Shown here: positions 40,274 through 49,884 of the stretch, in pieces
Position numbering within the stretch: position 1 is the stretch's first letter
How the letters are laid out: every line of letters begins with the position of its first letter
Source of the DNA: Frigidibacter sp. SD6-1
GTDB lineage: Bacteria > Pseudomonadota > Alphaproteobacteria > Rhodobacterales > Rhodobacteraceae
Assembly (NCBI RefSeq): GCF_030143255.1
Contig: NZ_JARJNR010000001.1
Coordinates: forward strand, 248,001 to 312,000
Direction of reading: 5' to 3'
DNA length: 64,000 bases
Notes under the pieces: model-generated
Database searches by the model: none
Told to the model about the DNA's origin: nothing
The model's input: only the letters and a program-made list of their open reading frames with translations
Translations under genes and position numbers: made by a program

Positions 40274-40492
40274 TCAGGCGATGATATCGGGGGTGAGGAT
40301 ATCCTCGATCCGGGCGATCTGGTCCTTCAGATGCAGCTTCTGCTTCTTCAGCCGCCGAAGCGTCAGCTGATCGGCGCGTCCGGCCTCTTCCATCGTATGG
40401 ATCGCCTCGTCGAGATCGCGGTGTTCCTGCTTCAGGACACCGAGTTTGACGCGCAGGACCTCGTCGCTGTCCATCTCGAACTGGGCATTCAT
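40274..40492 (-). CDS. DUF465 (YdcH-like) small protein
   Basis: 72 aa, mostly one long amphipathic helix (LKQEHRDLDEAIHTMEE then RLKKQKLHLKDQIARIED), matching the DUF465/YdcH family. ATG 40492 follows GGAAAGA. Convergent with the DUF3995 gene (2 nt apart). Function unknown; likely a coiled-coil protein. Confidence 0.85.
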   Translation of the reverse strand: MNAQFEMDSDEVLRVKLGVLKQEHRDLDEAIHTMEEAGRADQLTLRRLKKQKLHLKDQIARIEDILTPDIIA

Positions 40493-40670
40493 GGTCTTTC
40501 CGACTCGCTCTGGCCTCTTGCCACAGTCTACACGGCGCGCTGCCATCATGGGAAGTCTTAGCGCCTCGCGCCCTTGCCGCCCGCGTTGCGCCACCCCATA
40601 TTGCCCGTCAGGTGCGTTGCCGATCCGGGGCGCGCCGTTCGCAAGTCGCTTAAGCCGAGGGCCTGCCCGA

Positions 40671-41084
40671 ATGACCAAACTGACCTTTGCCGCCCATCCC
40701 TTCCTTCTGGGGTTCGATCAGCTCGACCGGCTGGTCGAGCGCGCCGCGAAGAGCGGCAGCGACGGCTACCCGCCCTTCAATATCGAACAATCCGGCGAGA
40801 ATGCCTTCCGCATCACGCTGGCAGTGGCGGGCTTCCGCGAGGATGACCTTTCGATCACGGTCGAGGACCGCCAGCTGGTGATCCGGGGCCGACAGGCCGA
40901 CGACAGCGAGGGTCGCGTCTTCCTGCACCGCGGCATCGCGGCGCGGGCCTTCCAGAAGGCCTTCGTGCTGGCCGACGGCGTGGATGTCGCGGGCGCGTCG
41001 ATGGAGAACGGGCTTTTGCATGTCGACCTGCGCCGGGCCGTGCCGGAGGCCGTGGTGCAGACCATCCGGATCGACCGGAAATAG
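40671..41084 (+). CDS. Small heat-shock protein, Hsp20 family
   Basis: 137 aa ATP-independent holdase chaperone. Alpha-crystallin domain from about 36 to 128, with AVAGFREDDLSITVEDRQLVIRG and the conserved ENGLLHVDL near the end. No strong ribosome site. It is followed after 9 nt by a DUF1150 gene, a pairing common in Rhodobacterales and Rhizobiales. Confidence 0.92.
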   Translation: MTKLTFAAHPFLLGFDQLDRLVERAAKSGSDGYPPFNIEQSGENAFRITLAVAGFREDDLSITVEDRQLVIRGRQADDSEGRVFLHRGIAARAFQKAFVLADGVDVAGASMENGLLHVDLRRAVPEAVVQTIRIDRK

Positions 41085-41093
41085 GAGGCAGGC

Positions 41094-41321
41094 ATGGATA
41101 CGAAATTTGATTTCGGCGCGGTCGAGGGCGAGCGGATCGTCTATGTCCGCCCCGTCGCCGTTGCCGATCTGCCTGACGAGCTGCGCGCGCATGCGGGCAA
41201 TCGCGAGGTGATCTGGGCGGTCCATGGCGCCGATGGCGAACAGCTGGCGCTGGTGGCTGACCGGCGGATGGCGTTCCTTCTGGCGCGCGAGAACGACTAT
41301 GCGCCGCTGAGCGTGCATTGA
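41094..41321 (+). CDS. DUF1150 family protein
   Basis: 75 aa acidic protein with VYVRPVAVADLPDELRA and the late LVADRRMAFLLARENDYAP segment, matching DUF1150. GGAGG precedes the ATG. Cotranscribed with hsp20, so a stress-related role is likely but undefined. Confidence 0.88.
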   Translation: MDTKFDFGAVEGERIVYVRPVAVADLPDELRAHAGNREVIWAVHGADGEQLALVADRRMAFLLARENDYAPLSVH

Positions 41322-41359
41322 CCGGCGCGGCGGATAAACTTTCGTAAGAGACAGGGCCG

Positions 41360-41391
41360 TTGCCCCCGGAAACCGATAGGCGCGGGGGCAA
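41360..41391. other. 9-bp stem-loop between DUF1150 and cytochrome b561 genes
   Basis: Stem TTGCCCCCG/CGGGGGCAA (41360-41368 with 41383-41391), then TTCTGG. A weak terminator candidate. Confidence 0.4.
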
Positions 41392-41440
41392 TTCTGGCGG
41401 ATGTTCCGAAAGACCGCGTGTGACGGTTGAAAGGAACCCG

Positions 41441-41920
41441 ATGCAAGTGAAATCTTCTTATTCTGCGGCGCAGATCGCGCTTCACTGGCTGATCGCCGCA
41501 CTCATTCTCGCCAACTATTTCCTGTCGGAGGAGATGCCCGAGGTCTTCGACCATATGCTCGAAGGCGAAGGCGGGCCGACGCTCGGCTCGACGTTCCATG
41601 TCTGGGCGGGCATGGCTGTGCTCATTCTCAGCGCGATCCGGATGGTCGTGCGCTTTTCGGCCGGCGTGCCGGGAAGCGCGGGCGACGGCCTCATGGACCG
41701 GGCCGCGCGATGGGCGCACGGGCTGCTCTACCTCCTCATGGTTCTCGTGCCCGGCCTCGGCGCCTACAGCTGGTTCGCGGGCGCCGAAAGCACGGCCGAC
41801 CTGCACCAGTTGACCGCCAACCTTCTGATAGCGGTTGCCGGTGCGCATGCGCTCGCCGCGCTCTATCACCAATATGTGCTGAAGGACGGGCTTCTGTCCC
41901 GGATGCTGCGCCCGAACTGA
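41441..41920 (+). CDS. Cytochrome b561 family protein
   Basis: 159 aa with four transmembrane helices and histidines placed for two b haems: H15 (IALHWLI), H53 (FHVW), H93 (WAHGLLY) and H136 or H143. This is the bacterial CybB-type diheme quinol:acceptor or superoxide oxidase fold. AAGGA lies 5 nt before ATG 41441. Confidence 0.9.
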   Translation: MQVKSSYSAAQIALHWLIAALILANYFLSEEMPEVFDHMLEGEGGPTLGSTFHVWAGMAVLILSAIRMVVRFSAGVPGSAGDGLMDRAARWAHGLLYLLMVLVPGLGAYSWFAGAESTADLHQLTANLLIAVAGAHALAALYHQYVLKDGLLSRMLRPN

Positions 41921-41930
41921 AGTTCCGGCA

Positions 41931-41961
41931 AAAAAACGCGCGGCCCCTGCCGGGGTCGCGC
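41931..41961 (-). terminator. Strong terminator of the sulfate-activation gene
   Basis: On the minus strand a 10-bp stem (41961-41952 with 41947-41938, one mismatch) with loop GGCA is followed by GTTTTTTTGCC, 24 nt after the ATP sulfurylase/APS kinase stop. Confidence 0.88.
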
Positions 41962-41984
41962 CTTCTTGCGTCTTGTGGGAAGGC

Positions 41985-43691
41985 TCAGGCCTTGATCAGG
42001 CCCATGCTTTCCAGCTTCAGGATCACCTGATGGGCGCAATTGTCGACATCGACATTCTCGGTCTCGACCCGCAGTTCGGGGTTCTCGGGGACCTCGTAGG
42101 GGTCCGAGATGCCGGTGAATTCCTTGATCTTGCCTTCGCGGGCGAGTTTGTAGAGCCCCTTGCGGTCACGCCGTTCGCATTCCTCGACCGAGGTCGCGAC
42201 ATGGACCTCGATGAAGGCGCCGAAGGCCTCGATCATCTCGCGGACCGCGCGGCGGGTGGCCGCATAGGGCGCGATAGGCGCGCAGATCGCGATACCGCCG
42301 TTCTTGGTGATCTCGGACGCGACATAGCCGATGCGCTTGATGTTGATGTCGCGGTGTTCCTTCGAGAAGCCCAGCTCCGATGACAGGTGCTTGCGCACCA
42401 CATCGCCATCGAGCAGCGTCACCGGGCGCCCGCCCATCTCCATCAGCTTGACCATCAGCGCGTTGGCGATCGTGGACTTGCCCGAGCCCGAGAGGCCGGT
42501 GAAGAAGACGGTGAAGCCCTGTTTCGCGCGCGGCGGCGAGGTGCGGCGCAGTTCCTTCACGACTTCGGGGAAGGAGAACCATTCGGGGATCTCCAGCCCC
42601 TCGCGCAGGCGGCGGCGGAGTTCGGTGCCGGAAATGTCGAGGACGGTCGAGCCTTCCGGCACTTCGTCCACCGGATAATATTGTGCCTTTTCCTGCACAT
42701 AGACCATCTGCTTGAAGTCGACCATCTCGATGCCGACTTCCGCCTGATGCTGGCGCACCAGTTCCTGCGCGGCGTAGGGATCGTAGAAGTCCTTGCCCTG
42801 GCTGTTCTTGCCGGGGCCCGCATGGTCGCGGCCGACGATGAAATGCGTGAGCCCGTGGTTCTTGCGGATGATCGCATGCCAGAGCGCCTCGCGCGGGCCA
42901 CCCATGCGCATCGCAAGGTTCAGAAGGCTCATATGCGTGGTCGAGGCCGGGTATTGGCCAAGCACCGCCTCGTAGCAGCGGACGCGGGTGAAATGGTCGA
43001 CGTCGCCCGGCTTGGTCATGCCGACGACGGGATGGATCAAGAGGTTCGCCTGCGCTTCCTTCGCGGCGCGGAAGGTCAGTTCCTGATGCGCGCGGTGCAA
43101 GGGGTTGCGGGTCTGGAAGGCGACGACGCGGGTCCAGCCCAGCTTGCGGAAGAAGGCGCGCAGTTCGTTCGGCGTGTCGCGGCGGGCCTTGAAATCGTAA
43201 TGCACGGGCTGCTGGATGCCGGTGACCGGCCCGCCGAGATAGACGTTGCCCGCCTTGTGGTGGAGATAGTTCACCGCCGGATGGGCGATGTCGTCGGCGC
43301 CAAAGACCTTTTCGGCCTCGCGCGCCTTGTTCGGCACCCATTTGTCGGTGACCGACAGGATGGCAAGGATCACGCCTTCCTGGTCGCGCAGCGCAATGTC
43401 CTGCCCGGGTTCGATACCCTCGGCGAATTTCTCGCTGACGTCGAGCGTCACAGGCATCGGCCAGAGCGCGCCGTCTGCGGTGCGCATCGTCTCGACGACG
43501 CTGTCGTAATCGGCCTCGGTCAGGAAACCCTTCAGCGGGTGGAAGCCACCGTTCATCAGAAGTTCCAGATCGCAGATCTGGCGCGGCGTCAGATCCCAGG
43601 AGGGCAGGCTGCCCGCCTCGTGCTTCAGCTTCTGGGCGGAATCGTAGGAGACATAGAGTTCGGGGATCGGTGCATGGTTCGCGGGTGCCAT
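41985..43691 (-). CDS. Bifunctional ATP sulfurylase / APS kinase
   Basis: 568 aa fusion that turns sulfate into PAPS in two steps. The N-terminal ATP sulfurylase (about 1-390) has QTRNPLHRAHQ and VGRDHAGPG; the C-terminal APS kinase (about 391-568) has GLSGSGKST and LLDGDVVRKHLSS. ATG 43691 (MAPANHAP) follows AAGG; an in-frame ATG at 43739 adds 16 unlikely residues. This single-chain fungal-like sulfurylase replaces CysDN. No PAPS reductase gene is adjacent. Confidence 0.95.
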   Translation of the reverse strand: MAPANHAPIPELYVSYDSAQKLKHEAGSLPSWDLTPRQICDLELLMNGGFHPLKGFLTEADYDSVVETMRTADGALWPMPVTLDVSEKFAEGIEPGQDIALRDQEGVILAILSVTDKWVPNKAREAEKVFGADDIAHPAVNYLHHKAGNVYLGGPVTGIQQPVHYDFKARRDTPNELRAFFRKLGWTRVVAFQTRNPLHRAHQELTFRAAKEAQANLLIHPVVGMTKPGDVDHFTRVRCYEAVLGQYPASTTHMSLLNLAMRMGGPREALWHAIIRKNHGLTHFIVGRDHAGPGKNSQGKDFYDPYAAQELVRQHQAEVGIEMVDFKQMVYVQEKAQYYPVDEVPEGSTVLDISGTELRRRLREGLEIPEWFSFPEVVKELRRTSPPRAKQGFTVFFTGLSGSGKSTIANALMVKLMEMGGRPVTLLDGDVVRKHLSSELGFSKEHRDINIKRIGYVASEITKNGGIAICAPIAPYAATRRAVREMIEAFGAFIEVHVATSVEECERRDRKGLYKLAREGKIKEFTGISDPYEVPENPELRVETENVDVDNCAHQVILKLESMGLIKA

Positions 43692-43884
43692 GGAATGGGC
43701 CTTCTGCAAGCGGAAAGACTTTGAATTTGCCGGCGGCATAGCCCCGAAAAGCCGGGCGGTTCAAGGGAAATAGCCTGATTTCACGCGAAAAGGGCGGAAA
43801 TGCCGCGCTGCGGCGGATGAATGGAAGAGATTCCCGGACAAAGGCGCAGACGCCGAACGACTGATATGGGGCAGACGCCCGGTT

Positions 43885-43912
43885 CCGAAGAGTTTTCGCG
43901 AAAACTCTTCGG
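43885..43912. repeat. 28-bp perfect palindrome, TTCGCGAA family
   Basis: Arms CCGAAGAGTTTTCG and CGAAAACTCTTCGG. Lies in the 260-bp gap between trxB and the sulfurylase gene, next to the related element at 43924; both genes are on the minus strand. Confidence 0.75.
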
Positions 43913-43923
43913 AGGGGATCCGG

Positions 43924-45010
<1,087 letters not shown>

Positions 45011-45059
45011 TTACTGCCCCCGGCGGTAAGTTCCGCAAAGTTTTCAAAGGAGACGTTCA

Positions 45060-45560
45060 ATGGCCGGCCACAAGCTCGACGAGATCGACCGCAAGATCCT
45101 GTCGGAACTGCAGGCCGATGGCCGGATGACGAACGTCGAGCTGGCAAGCCGCGTGGGCATTTCCGCGCCGCCCTGCCTGCGCCGGGTCCGTACATTGGAA
45201 GAGACCGGCTATATCCGCGGCTATCATGCCGACGTGAGCCCGCGCGAACTGGGATTCGAGGTTCATGTCTTTGCCATGGTCAGCCTGAAATCGCAGGCCG
45301 AATCCGATCTGTCGGCATTCGAGCAGCGCTGCCGCGACTGGCCGCTGGTGCGCGAGTGCCATATGCTGAATGGAGAGATCGATTTCATCCTGAAATGCGT
45401 GGCGCCGGACTTGTCGTCCTTCCAGCACTTCCTGACCGGGGAACTGACGGCGGCCGACAATGTCGCCTCGGTCAAGACATCGCTCGTGATCCGCTGCGCG
45501 AAAGACCAGCCGGGCGTACCCTTTGACGTGCTTGAGGCGCGGATCGCGCGCCTGGGCTGA
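45060..45560 (+). CDS. Lrp/AsnC family transcriptional regulator
   Basis: 166 aa. An N-terminal HTH (about 5-60: LDEIDRKILSELQADGRM, NVELASRVGISAPPCLRRV) and a C-terminal RAM ligand domain. Divergent from trxB, pointing to regulation of that gene. GGAG lies 9 nt before the ATG. Confidence 0.95.
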   Translation: MAGHKLDEIDRKILSELQADGRMTNVELASRVGISAPPCLRRVRTLEETGYIRGYHADVSPRELGFEVHVFAMVSLKSQAESDLSAFEQRCRDWPLVRECHMLNGEIDFILKCVAPDLSSFQHFLTGELTAADNVASVKTSLVIRCAKDQPGVPFDVLEARIARLG

Positions 45561-45666
45561 TCACGCCCCGCGCAACGATCCACGCCTCAAGCGGCCTCCG
45601 CAGCCGTCCGGCGAAATTCCTTCCGCACCCAGGAAAATTCCGCCCGGCCCGGAGACAGGGAGCCTG

Positions 45667-46473
45667 TCAGGCGGCGATAAGGTCCGCGGCCTCTTCCTCG
45701 CTCAGGCGCGCATGGGCCATCGGGCCGAAGCCGCCCCAGCCCTTTACCTGCGGGAAGAGCGCGAGGAACAGCTGACCAAGCTGCGGGTCGAACCGTTCGG
45801 ACGGGTTCTTGCCGGGATGGAAGCTCTCGATCTCGATCCCGGCGCAGCGCAGCGAGCCGTGGTTTTCCAGAACGACATGGTAGACCGTCACCGGGGCGAC
45901 CGGCGTGACCTCGATCACCGACAGACCGTCGATCAGGCCGCGCGCGGGGCAATAGGCGGCGGCGTGACCGGCCGCACGGGTCCGGGCGTTGCGCATCAGC
46001 AGCCGTGCCTCGGGGCCAAGCAGGATGTCGGGCATCGGCTTGCCGCCACCGAAAGCGTCGGCGGTGATCCGGGTCATGCTGGTAGCGGCGATCCCGGGGA
46101 TCGTGTTCGGCGGGAAAAGCGTCATCGAGCCGATCCAGGTCACGGTCTCGATCCGGCCTTCGCCGGTCACGACCTGCATGCCGGGCAGAAGGTCTTCGAT
46201 CGCGACCGGGCCTTCCGCGGTGTCTATCACCGTGCCGCGGGCAAGGGCAGAGAAAGCCTCCTCGAATTCGGGCAGCGCCGGGGCAGTGCGGCTCTCACCC
46301 TCGATCTGGCCGTCGGCGCCGAGCCACTGCACCTCGTAGCGGCGCATCTTGAAGGTCGGGCGCGGCGGGCGCGGCGCGGGTTTGGCGCCACGCGGCAGGA
46401 ACAGGTCTGTCGTTCTGGATGGGGATGACAAGGCAGGCATGGCCGAAGCCACGCTCGGGGCGGAATGCATCAT
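45667..46473 (-). CDS. Hint-domain protein lacking the catalytic cysteine
   Basis: 268 aa. From about residue 78 a Hedgehog/intein (Hint) fold: ARGTVIDTAEGPVAIEDL, PGMQVVTGEGRIETVTWIG, and the later LLGPEARLLM and NHGSLRCAGIEIESF. The usual first-residue Cys before the GTxI strand is replaced (SALARGTVID), so self-splicing is not expected. ATG 46473 is 8 nt after GGAAGG; the TTG at 46494 is less likely. Common in Rhodobacteraceae, often in surface or secreted proteins; function unknown. Confidence 0.82.
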   Translation of the reverse strand: MMHSAPSVASAMPALSSPSRTTDLFLPRGAKPAPRPPRPTFKMRRYEVQWLGADGQIEGESRTAPALPEFEEAFSALARGTVIDTAEGPVAIEDLLPGMQVVTGEGRIETVTWIGSMTLFPPNTIPGIAATSMTRITADAFGGGKPMPDILLGPEARLLMRNARTRAAGHAAAYCPARGLIDGLSVIEVTPVAPVTVYHVVLENHGSLRCAGIEIESFHPGKNPSERFDPQLGQLFLALFPQVKGWGGFGPMAHARLSEEEAADLIAA

Positions 46474-46611
46474 ATCAAAAACCTTCCGGTTCAAACTTCA
46501 AAAATAGAAACGGCGAAAAAGCCGTCACAAATGCTGCGCCCGAAAACTGGGAGCGTCTTCCTTGTGCGCCCATTCTGTCTGCCTGTCAAATCTTGGGCGA
46601 ACTTTGCCGAA

Positions 46612-46634
46612 AACGGCCGCCAATCGCGGCCGTT
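46612..46634 (-). terminator. Terminator of the lgt-midA-pgeF operon
   Basis: On the minus strand, stem AACGGCCGC/GCGGCCGTT with a 5-nt loop leads into TTTTCGGC, about 80 nt after the pgeF stop. The rest of the 238-bp gap holds no gene. Confidence 0.7.
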
Positions 46635-46711
46635 ATGTCAAGATTGCCGTATGGTTAATGAACAATGGCTATCGGAATGTGGCGGGAGTTCGATTCGACC
46701 GCGACGGGACC

Positions 46712-47473
46712 TCAGAGCCGGATCGCGGCGATCAGCCTGCCGTAGTCAGCTTCATGCCGGTGAACCGACCGGCGGAAGGAAAAGAAGCGGTCCGGGTCGG
46801 AATAGGTGCAGTGCCCGGTCCAGCGCGCCAGCCCCACACCGGCCGCGCGCAGCCGGAAGAGACCGAAGGACGGCAGGTCGAACTGCAGCCGGTCGCCTTG
46901 GCCCTGCGCGAAGAAACGGTCGTACGAGGCATCTTCGCTCAGGAAGCTCTCCATGAACTCCGGTCCGACCTCATAGGCGCGCTGGCTGATCGTCGGGCCG
47001 ATCATCGCGACGATGCGGTCGGCGCGTGCGCCGAGCCGCTCCATCGCCAGCACCGTGTTTTCGAGCACCCCGGTCAAAGCGCCCCGCCAGCCCGCATGTG
47101 CCGCCCCGATCACACCTGCCCCGGCGTCGGCCAGAAGCACCGGCTGGCAGTCGGCGGTCAGGACAGACAATGCGAGACCGGGACGGTCGGTCACCATCGC
47201 ATCGGCGCGCGGCGCCTTGTCGAACGGGGCGGTGACGGTCACCACATCGGCGGAATGAACCTGATGGACGCCGACGAGTGCCGCGACCGGGACCGACAGA
47301 TGGGTCGCCACCCGCTCGCGGTTCATCATCACCGCTTCTGACTGGTCGGAGGAACCGAGCCCGCAGTTCAGCCCGTGGAAAATGCCGGAGGAGGCGCCGC
47401 CTTTGCGGGTGAAGAAACCGTGCGTCACGGGCTCCAGCGCCGGATCGGTCAGACTTTCGAGCGTCGTGGCCAT
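46712..47473 (-). CDS. pgeF: Polyphenol oxidase family / purine nucleoside phosphorylase YfiH (PgeF)
   Basis: 253 aa laccase-domain protein. FFTRKGGASSGIFHGLNCG, the HQVHSADV and LTADCQPVLLAD motifs and AAHAGWRG supply the zinc ligands. Members phosphorylyse purine nucleosides and correct peptidoglycan precursors. Last of a three-gene operon with the MidA-like gene and lgt (TGATG overlap). Confidence 0.93.
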   Translation of the reverse strand: MATTLESLTDPALEPVTHGFFTRKGGASSGIFHGLNCGLGSSDQSEAVMMNRERVATHLSVPVAALVGVHQVHSADVVTVTAPFDKAPRADAMVTDRPGLALSVLTADCQPVLLADAGAGVIGAAHAGWRGALTGVLENTVLAMERLGARADRIVAMIGPTISQRAYEVGPEFMESFLSEDASYDRFFAQGQGDRLQFDLPSFGLFRLRAAGVGLARWTGHCTYSDPDRFFSFRRSVHRHEADYGRLIAAIRL

Positions 47474-48546
47474 CAGATGGGGTCCAGTCCCGGCGGTGGT
47501 GGTGCACCTGAAGGATGACAGGCGATCACCTTGAACAACTCACCCATTTCCGATGGATGGGTCAAGCGCCGATAGGCGGCGAGGTGGCTGTCGAGCGGCT
47601 GGCCCTGCAAACGCGCGGCCAGCCGCTGCGCGCGCTCGGCGATGCCGAGCCGTTCCAGAAACTGGCCCTGCGGCACCATCCGGCTTGGGCGGGCGCCGGG
47701 GCGGGTGAAAGCAAGGCTCAGCGCCTCGAAATCGACATGCGCGGTCAGATCGGCCTCGCCCGGTGCGGCGAACGGATCGGTCGGGCGATGAGCCTTCAGC
47801 GCCTGGAACGTGTCGCCGAGAGAATGCCAGCCGCCATAGTCGATCACCAGTGCGGCGCCGCCATGCGTCGCAATCCGTCGGGCGATCTCATCGGCTATAG
47901 GCGGAAGGGCAGGGCACAGCTCGACCAGATCGCCGGGGCGGGTGTCGGCGAGGCGGGGGGCGAGCGGTCCGTAAGGCGTTGCCGGTCCAAGGCCGAGCGT
48001 CAGCCGCCCGTCCTGAAGCCCGACCATCCGTTCGGACCATCCGGCCGCCGTGCGAACGAACTGGCGGATCGGCAGCGCGTCGAAGAATTCGTTGGCGACG
48101 AGGAAAAGCGGCCCTTCGGCAAGATCGGCTAGCCCGTCAAGCCACTGCACATCGTACCCCTGCAGCCGATCCTTCTGGACGCCGCGCAGCGTCGGTGAGG
48201 CTTCGACGAGACCGACCCTGATCTGCCCGGCAAGTCCGGGCACCGAGGCCATCGCCCGCAGCATATCCGCCATCAGCGTTCCGCGCCCGGGGCCAAGCTC
48301 GACCAGGCGGAAGGGCAGGGGGCGGCCCTGATCGATCCAGGCCTGCGCGAGGCAAAGGCCCAGAAGCTCGCCGAACATCTGGCTGATCTCGGGCGCGGTG
48401 GTGAAATCGCCCCGTGCCCCGAACGGGTCGCGGCTGGCGTAATAGCCGTGAACCGGATGCATCAGGCAGTCGGCCATATAGTCGGCGAGGGTGATCGGCC
48501 CCTCCGCCGCGACCCGCGCCGCGATGAGGCGGCCGAGCGGCGTCAT
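47473..48546 (-). CDS. SAM-dependent methyltransferase, MidA/NDUFAF7 family
   Basis: 357 aa. SAM loop VELGPGRGTLMADMLR, preceded by GDFTTAPEISQMFGE and followed by LVANEFFDALP, all typical of MidA/NDUFAF7 (DUF185). In mitochondria this enzyme methylates an arginine of the complex I subunit NDUFS2. ATG 48546 overlaps the lgt stop as ATGA; GGAAC precedes it. Confidence 0.92.
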   Translation of the reverse strand: MTPLGRLIAARVAAEGPITLADYMADCLMHPVHGYYASRDPFGARGDFTTAPEISQMFGELLGLCLAQAWIDQGRPLPFRLVELGPGRGTLMADMLRAMASVPGLAGQIRVGLVEASPTLRGVQKDRLQGYDVQWLDGLADLAEGPLFLVANEFFDALPIRQFVRTAAGWSERMVGLQDGRLTLGLGPATPYGPLAPRLADTRPGDLVELCPALPPIADEIARRIATHGGAALVIDYGGWHSLGDTFQALKAHRPTDPFAAPGEADLTAHVDFEALSLAFTRPGARPSRMVPQGQFLERLGIAERAQRLAARLQGQPLDSHLAAYRRLTHPSEMGELFKVIACHPSGAPPPPGLDPI

Positions 48547-49430
48547 CCCTTGGCCCGTGCCCGGGCAAGGAACCAAAGGCCGGCCGCCACCATCGGCAGG
48601 CTGAGAAGCTGACCCATGGACAGGCCGAAACCGGCCGAGCCTATGACATGGCCAAGGGGGTTGTCGGGCGTAATGAACTGCCCGTCCGCCTGCCGCACGA
48701 ACTCGACGACGAAACGCGACAGGCCGTAGCCCAGAAGGAAGGTGCCGGTGATGAGGCCGGGCCGTTTCAGAGCGCCACGCCGGAAAAGCCAGTAGAGAAG
48801 GGCGCCCAGCAAGAGCCCTTCAAGACCGGCCTCGTAAAGCTGGCTCGGGTGGCGGGCGCAGTCTCCCGGAACAATGCCGGGGCAGTCCTGTGCCGCCTCG
48901 CCGGGAAAGATCACTCCCCACGGCAGGTCGGTGGGCCGCCCCCAAAGCTCGGCATTCACGAAATTCGCGAGCCGCCCGAGGAAAAGGCCGATGGGGGCCA
49001 CAAGCGCCATTGCGTCCGACAGAAGCATCGGGCGCACGCCGTTCTTCCAGCAGAAGAACAGGCCCGCCGCGATCACGCCGAGAAAACCGCCGTGGAAGGA
49101 CATGCCGCCTTCCCAGACCCGGAGAATCTCGCCCGGATTGGCGAGGTAATAGTCGCGCTGATAGAAGAAGACGTAGCCGAGCCTGCCGCCGAGAACCACA
49201 CCGAGGACGATCAACGTCAGAAGATCCTCGACCTTGCCAGGTTCCATCGGCGCCCGGTCGCCGGGCCAGAGTGTCGGTCGCCGCATTAGCGCCTGGATCA
49301 CCTTCCAGCCGACGACGAGACCGGCGAGATAGGCCAGCGCATACCAGCGCAGCGCGAAGCTGAAGGTGCCGATGTCGATCGAGAAAATCTCGCTCGACAG
49401 GTCCGGAAATGCGATGACTGCCTGCATCAT
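48543..49430 (-). CDS. lgt: Prolipoprotein diacylglyceryl transferase
   Basis: 295 aa, seven membrane helices. Transfers diacylglycerol to lipobox cysteines. WEGGMSFHGGFLG and FLGRLANFVNAELWGRPT are diagnostic. Two adjacent ATGs (49430, 49427) follow GAGGG. First gene of the lgt-midA-pgeF operon; divergent from ubiK. Confidence 0.95.
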   Translation of the reverse strand: MMQAVIAFPDLSSEIFSIDIGTFSFALRWYALAYLAGLVVGWKVIQALMRRPTLWPGDRAPMEPGKVEDLLTLIVLGVVLGGRLGYVFFYQRDYYLANPGEILRVWEGGMSFHGGFLGVIAAGLFFCWKNGVRPMLLSDAMALVAPIGLFLGRLANFVNAELWGRPTDLPWGVIFPGEAAQDCPGIVPGDCARHPSQLYEAGLEGLLLGALLYWLFRRGALKRPGLITGTFLLGYGLSRFVVEFVRQADGQFITPDNPLGHVIGSAGFGLSMGQLLSLPMVAAGLWFLARARAKG

Positions 49431-49538
49431 GCCCTCTTTTCCGCCCGTCAGAGCCCGAGGGCGCGACATTGTCAACCTTGAGCTTCCCGGGCCTTCAGCC
49501 CATATAGGCGGCAAGATGCCCGAGAAGGAGGCTCCGCC

Positions 49539-49796
49539 ATGGAAGGCCCGAACAAGTTCATCGACGATCTGTCGAAACTGATGACCAATGCGATGGGCGT
49601 GGCCCAGGGCGCCAAGACCGAGGCCGAGACGGCGATGAAGGGCTGGATCGACCGCTGGCTCGCCGACCGCAATTTCGTGACCCGCGAGGAGTTTGACGCC
49701 GTCCGCGCCATGGCGCAGAAGGCCCGCGAGGAAAACGAGGCGCTTGCAGCACGGATCGAGGCGCTGGAAGGTGCCAGGAAGAAGACCAAGGGCTGA
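49539..49796 (+). CDS. ubiK: UbiK family ubiquinone-biosynthesis accessory factor
   Basis: 85 aa BMFP/DUF526 protein: an N-terminal amphipathic helix (FIDDLSKLMTNAMGVAQGA) and a C-terminal coiled coil (VTREEFDAVRAMAQKAREE). Acts with UbiJ in aerobic ubiquinone synthesis. GGAG lies 9 nt before the ATG. Confidence 0.9.
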   Translation: MEGPNKFIDDLSKLMTNAMGVAQGAKTEAETAMKGWIDRWLADRNFVTREEFDAVRAMAQKAREENEALAARIEALEGARKKTKG

Positions 49797-49884
49797 TGGG
49801 GCGCTCTGGGGCCGTTCCCGGTTCCGGCCGGGGCGATGATCGGCGACGGGCCCTGCGGGCGCGCGAGACGAAGGGGCAGTGAAC

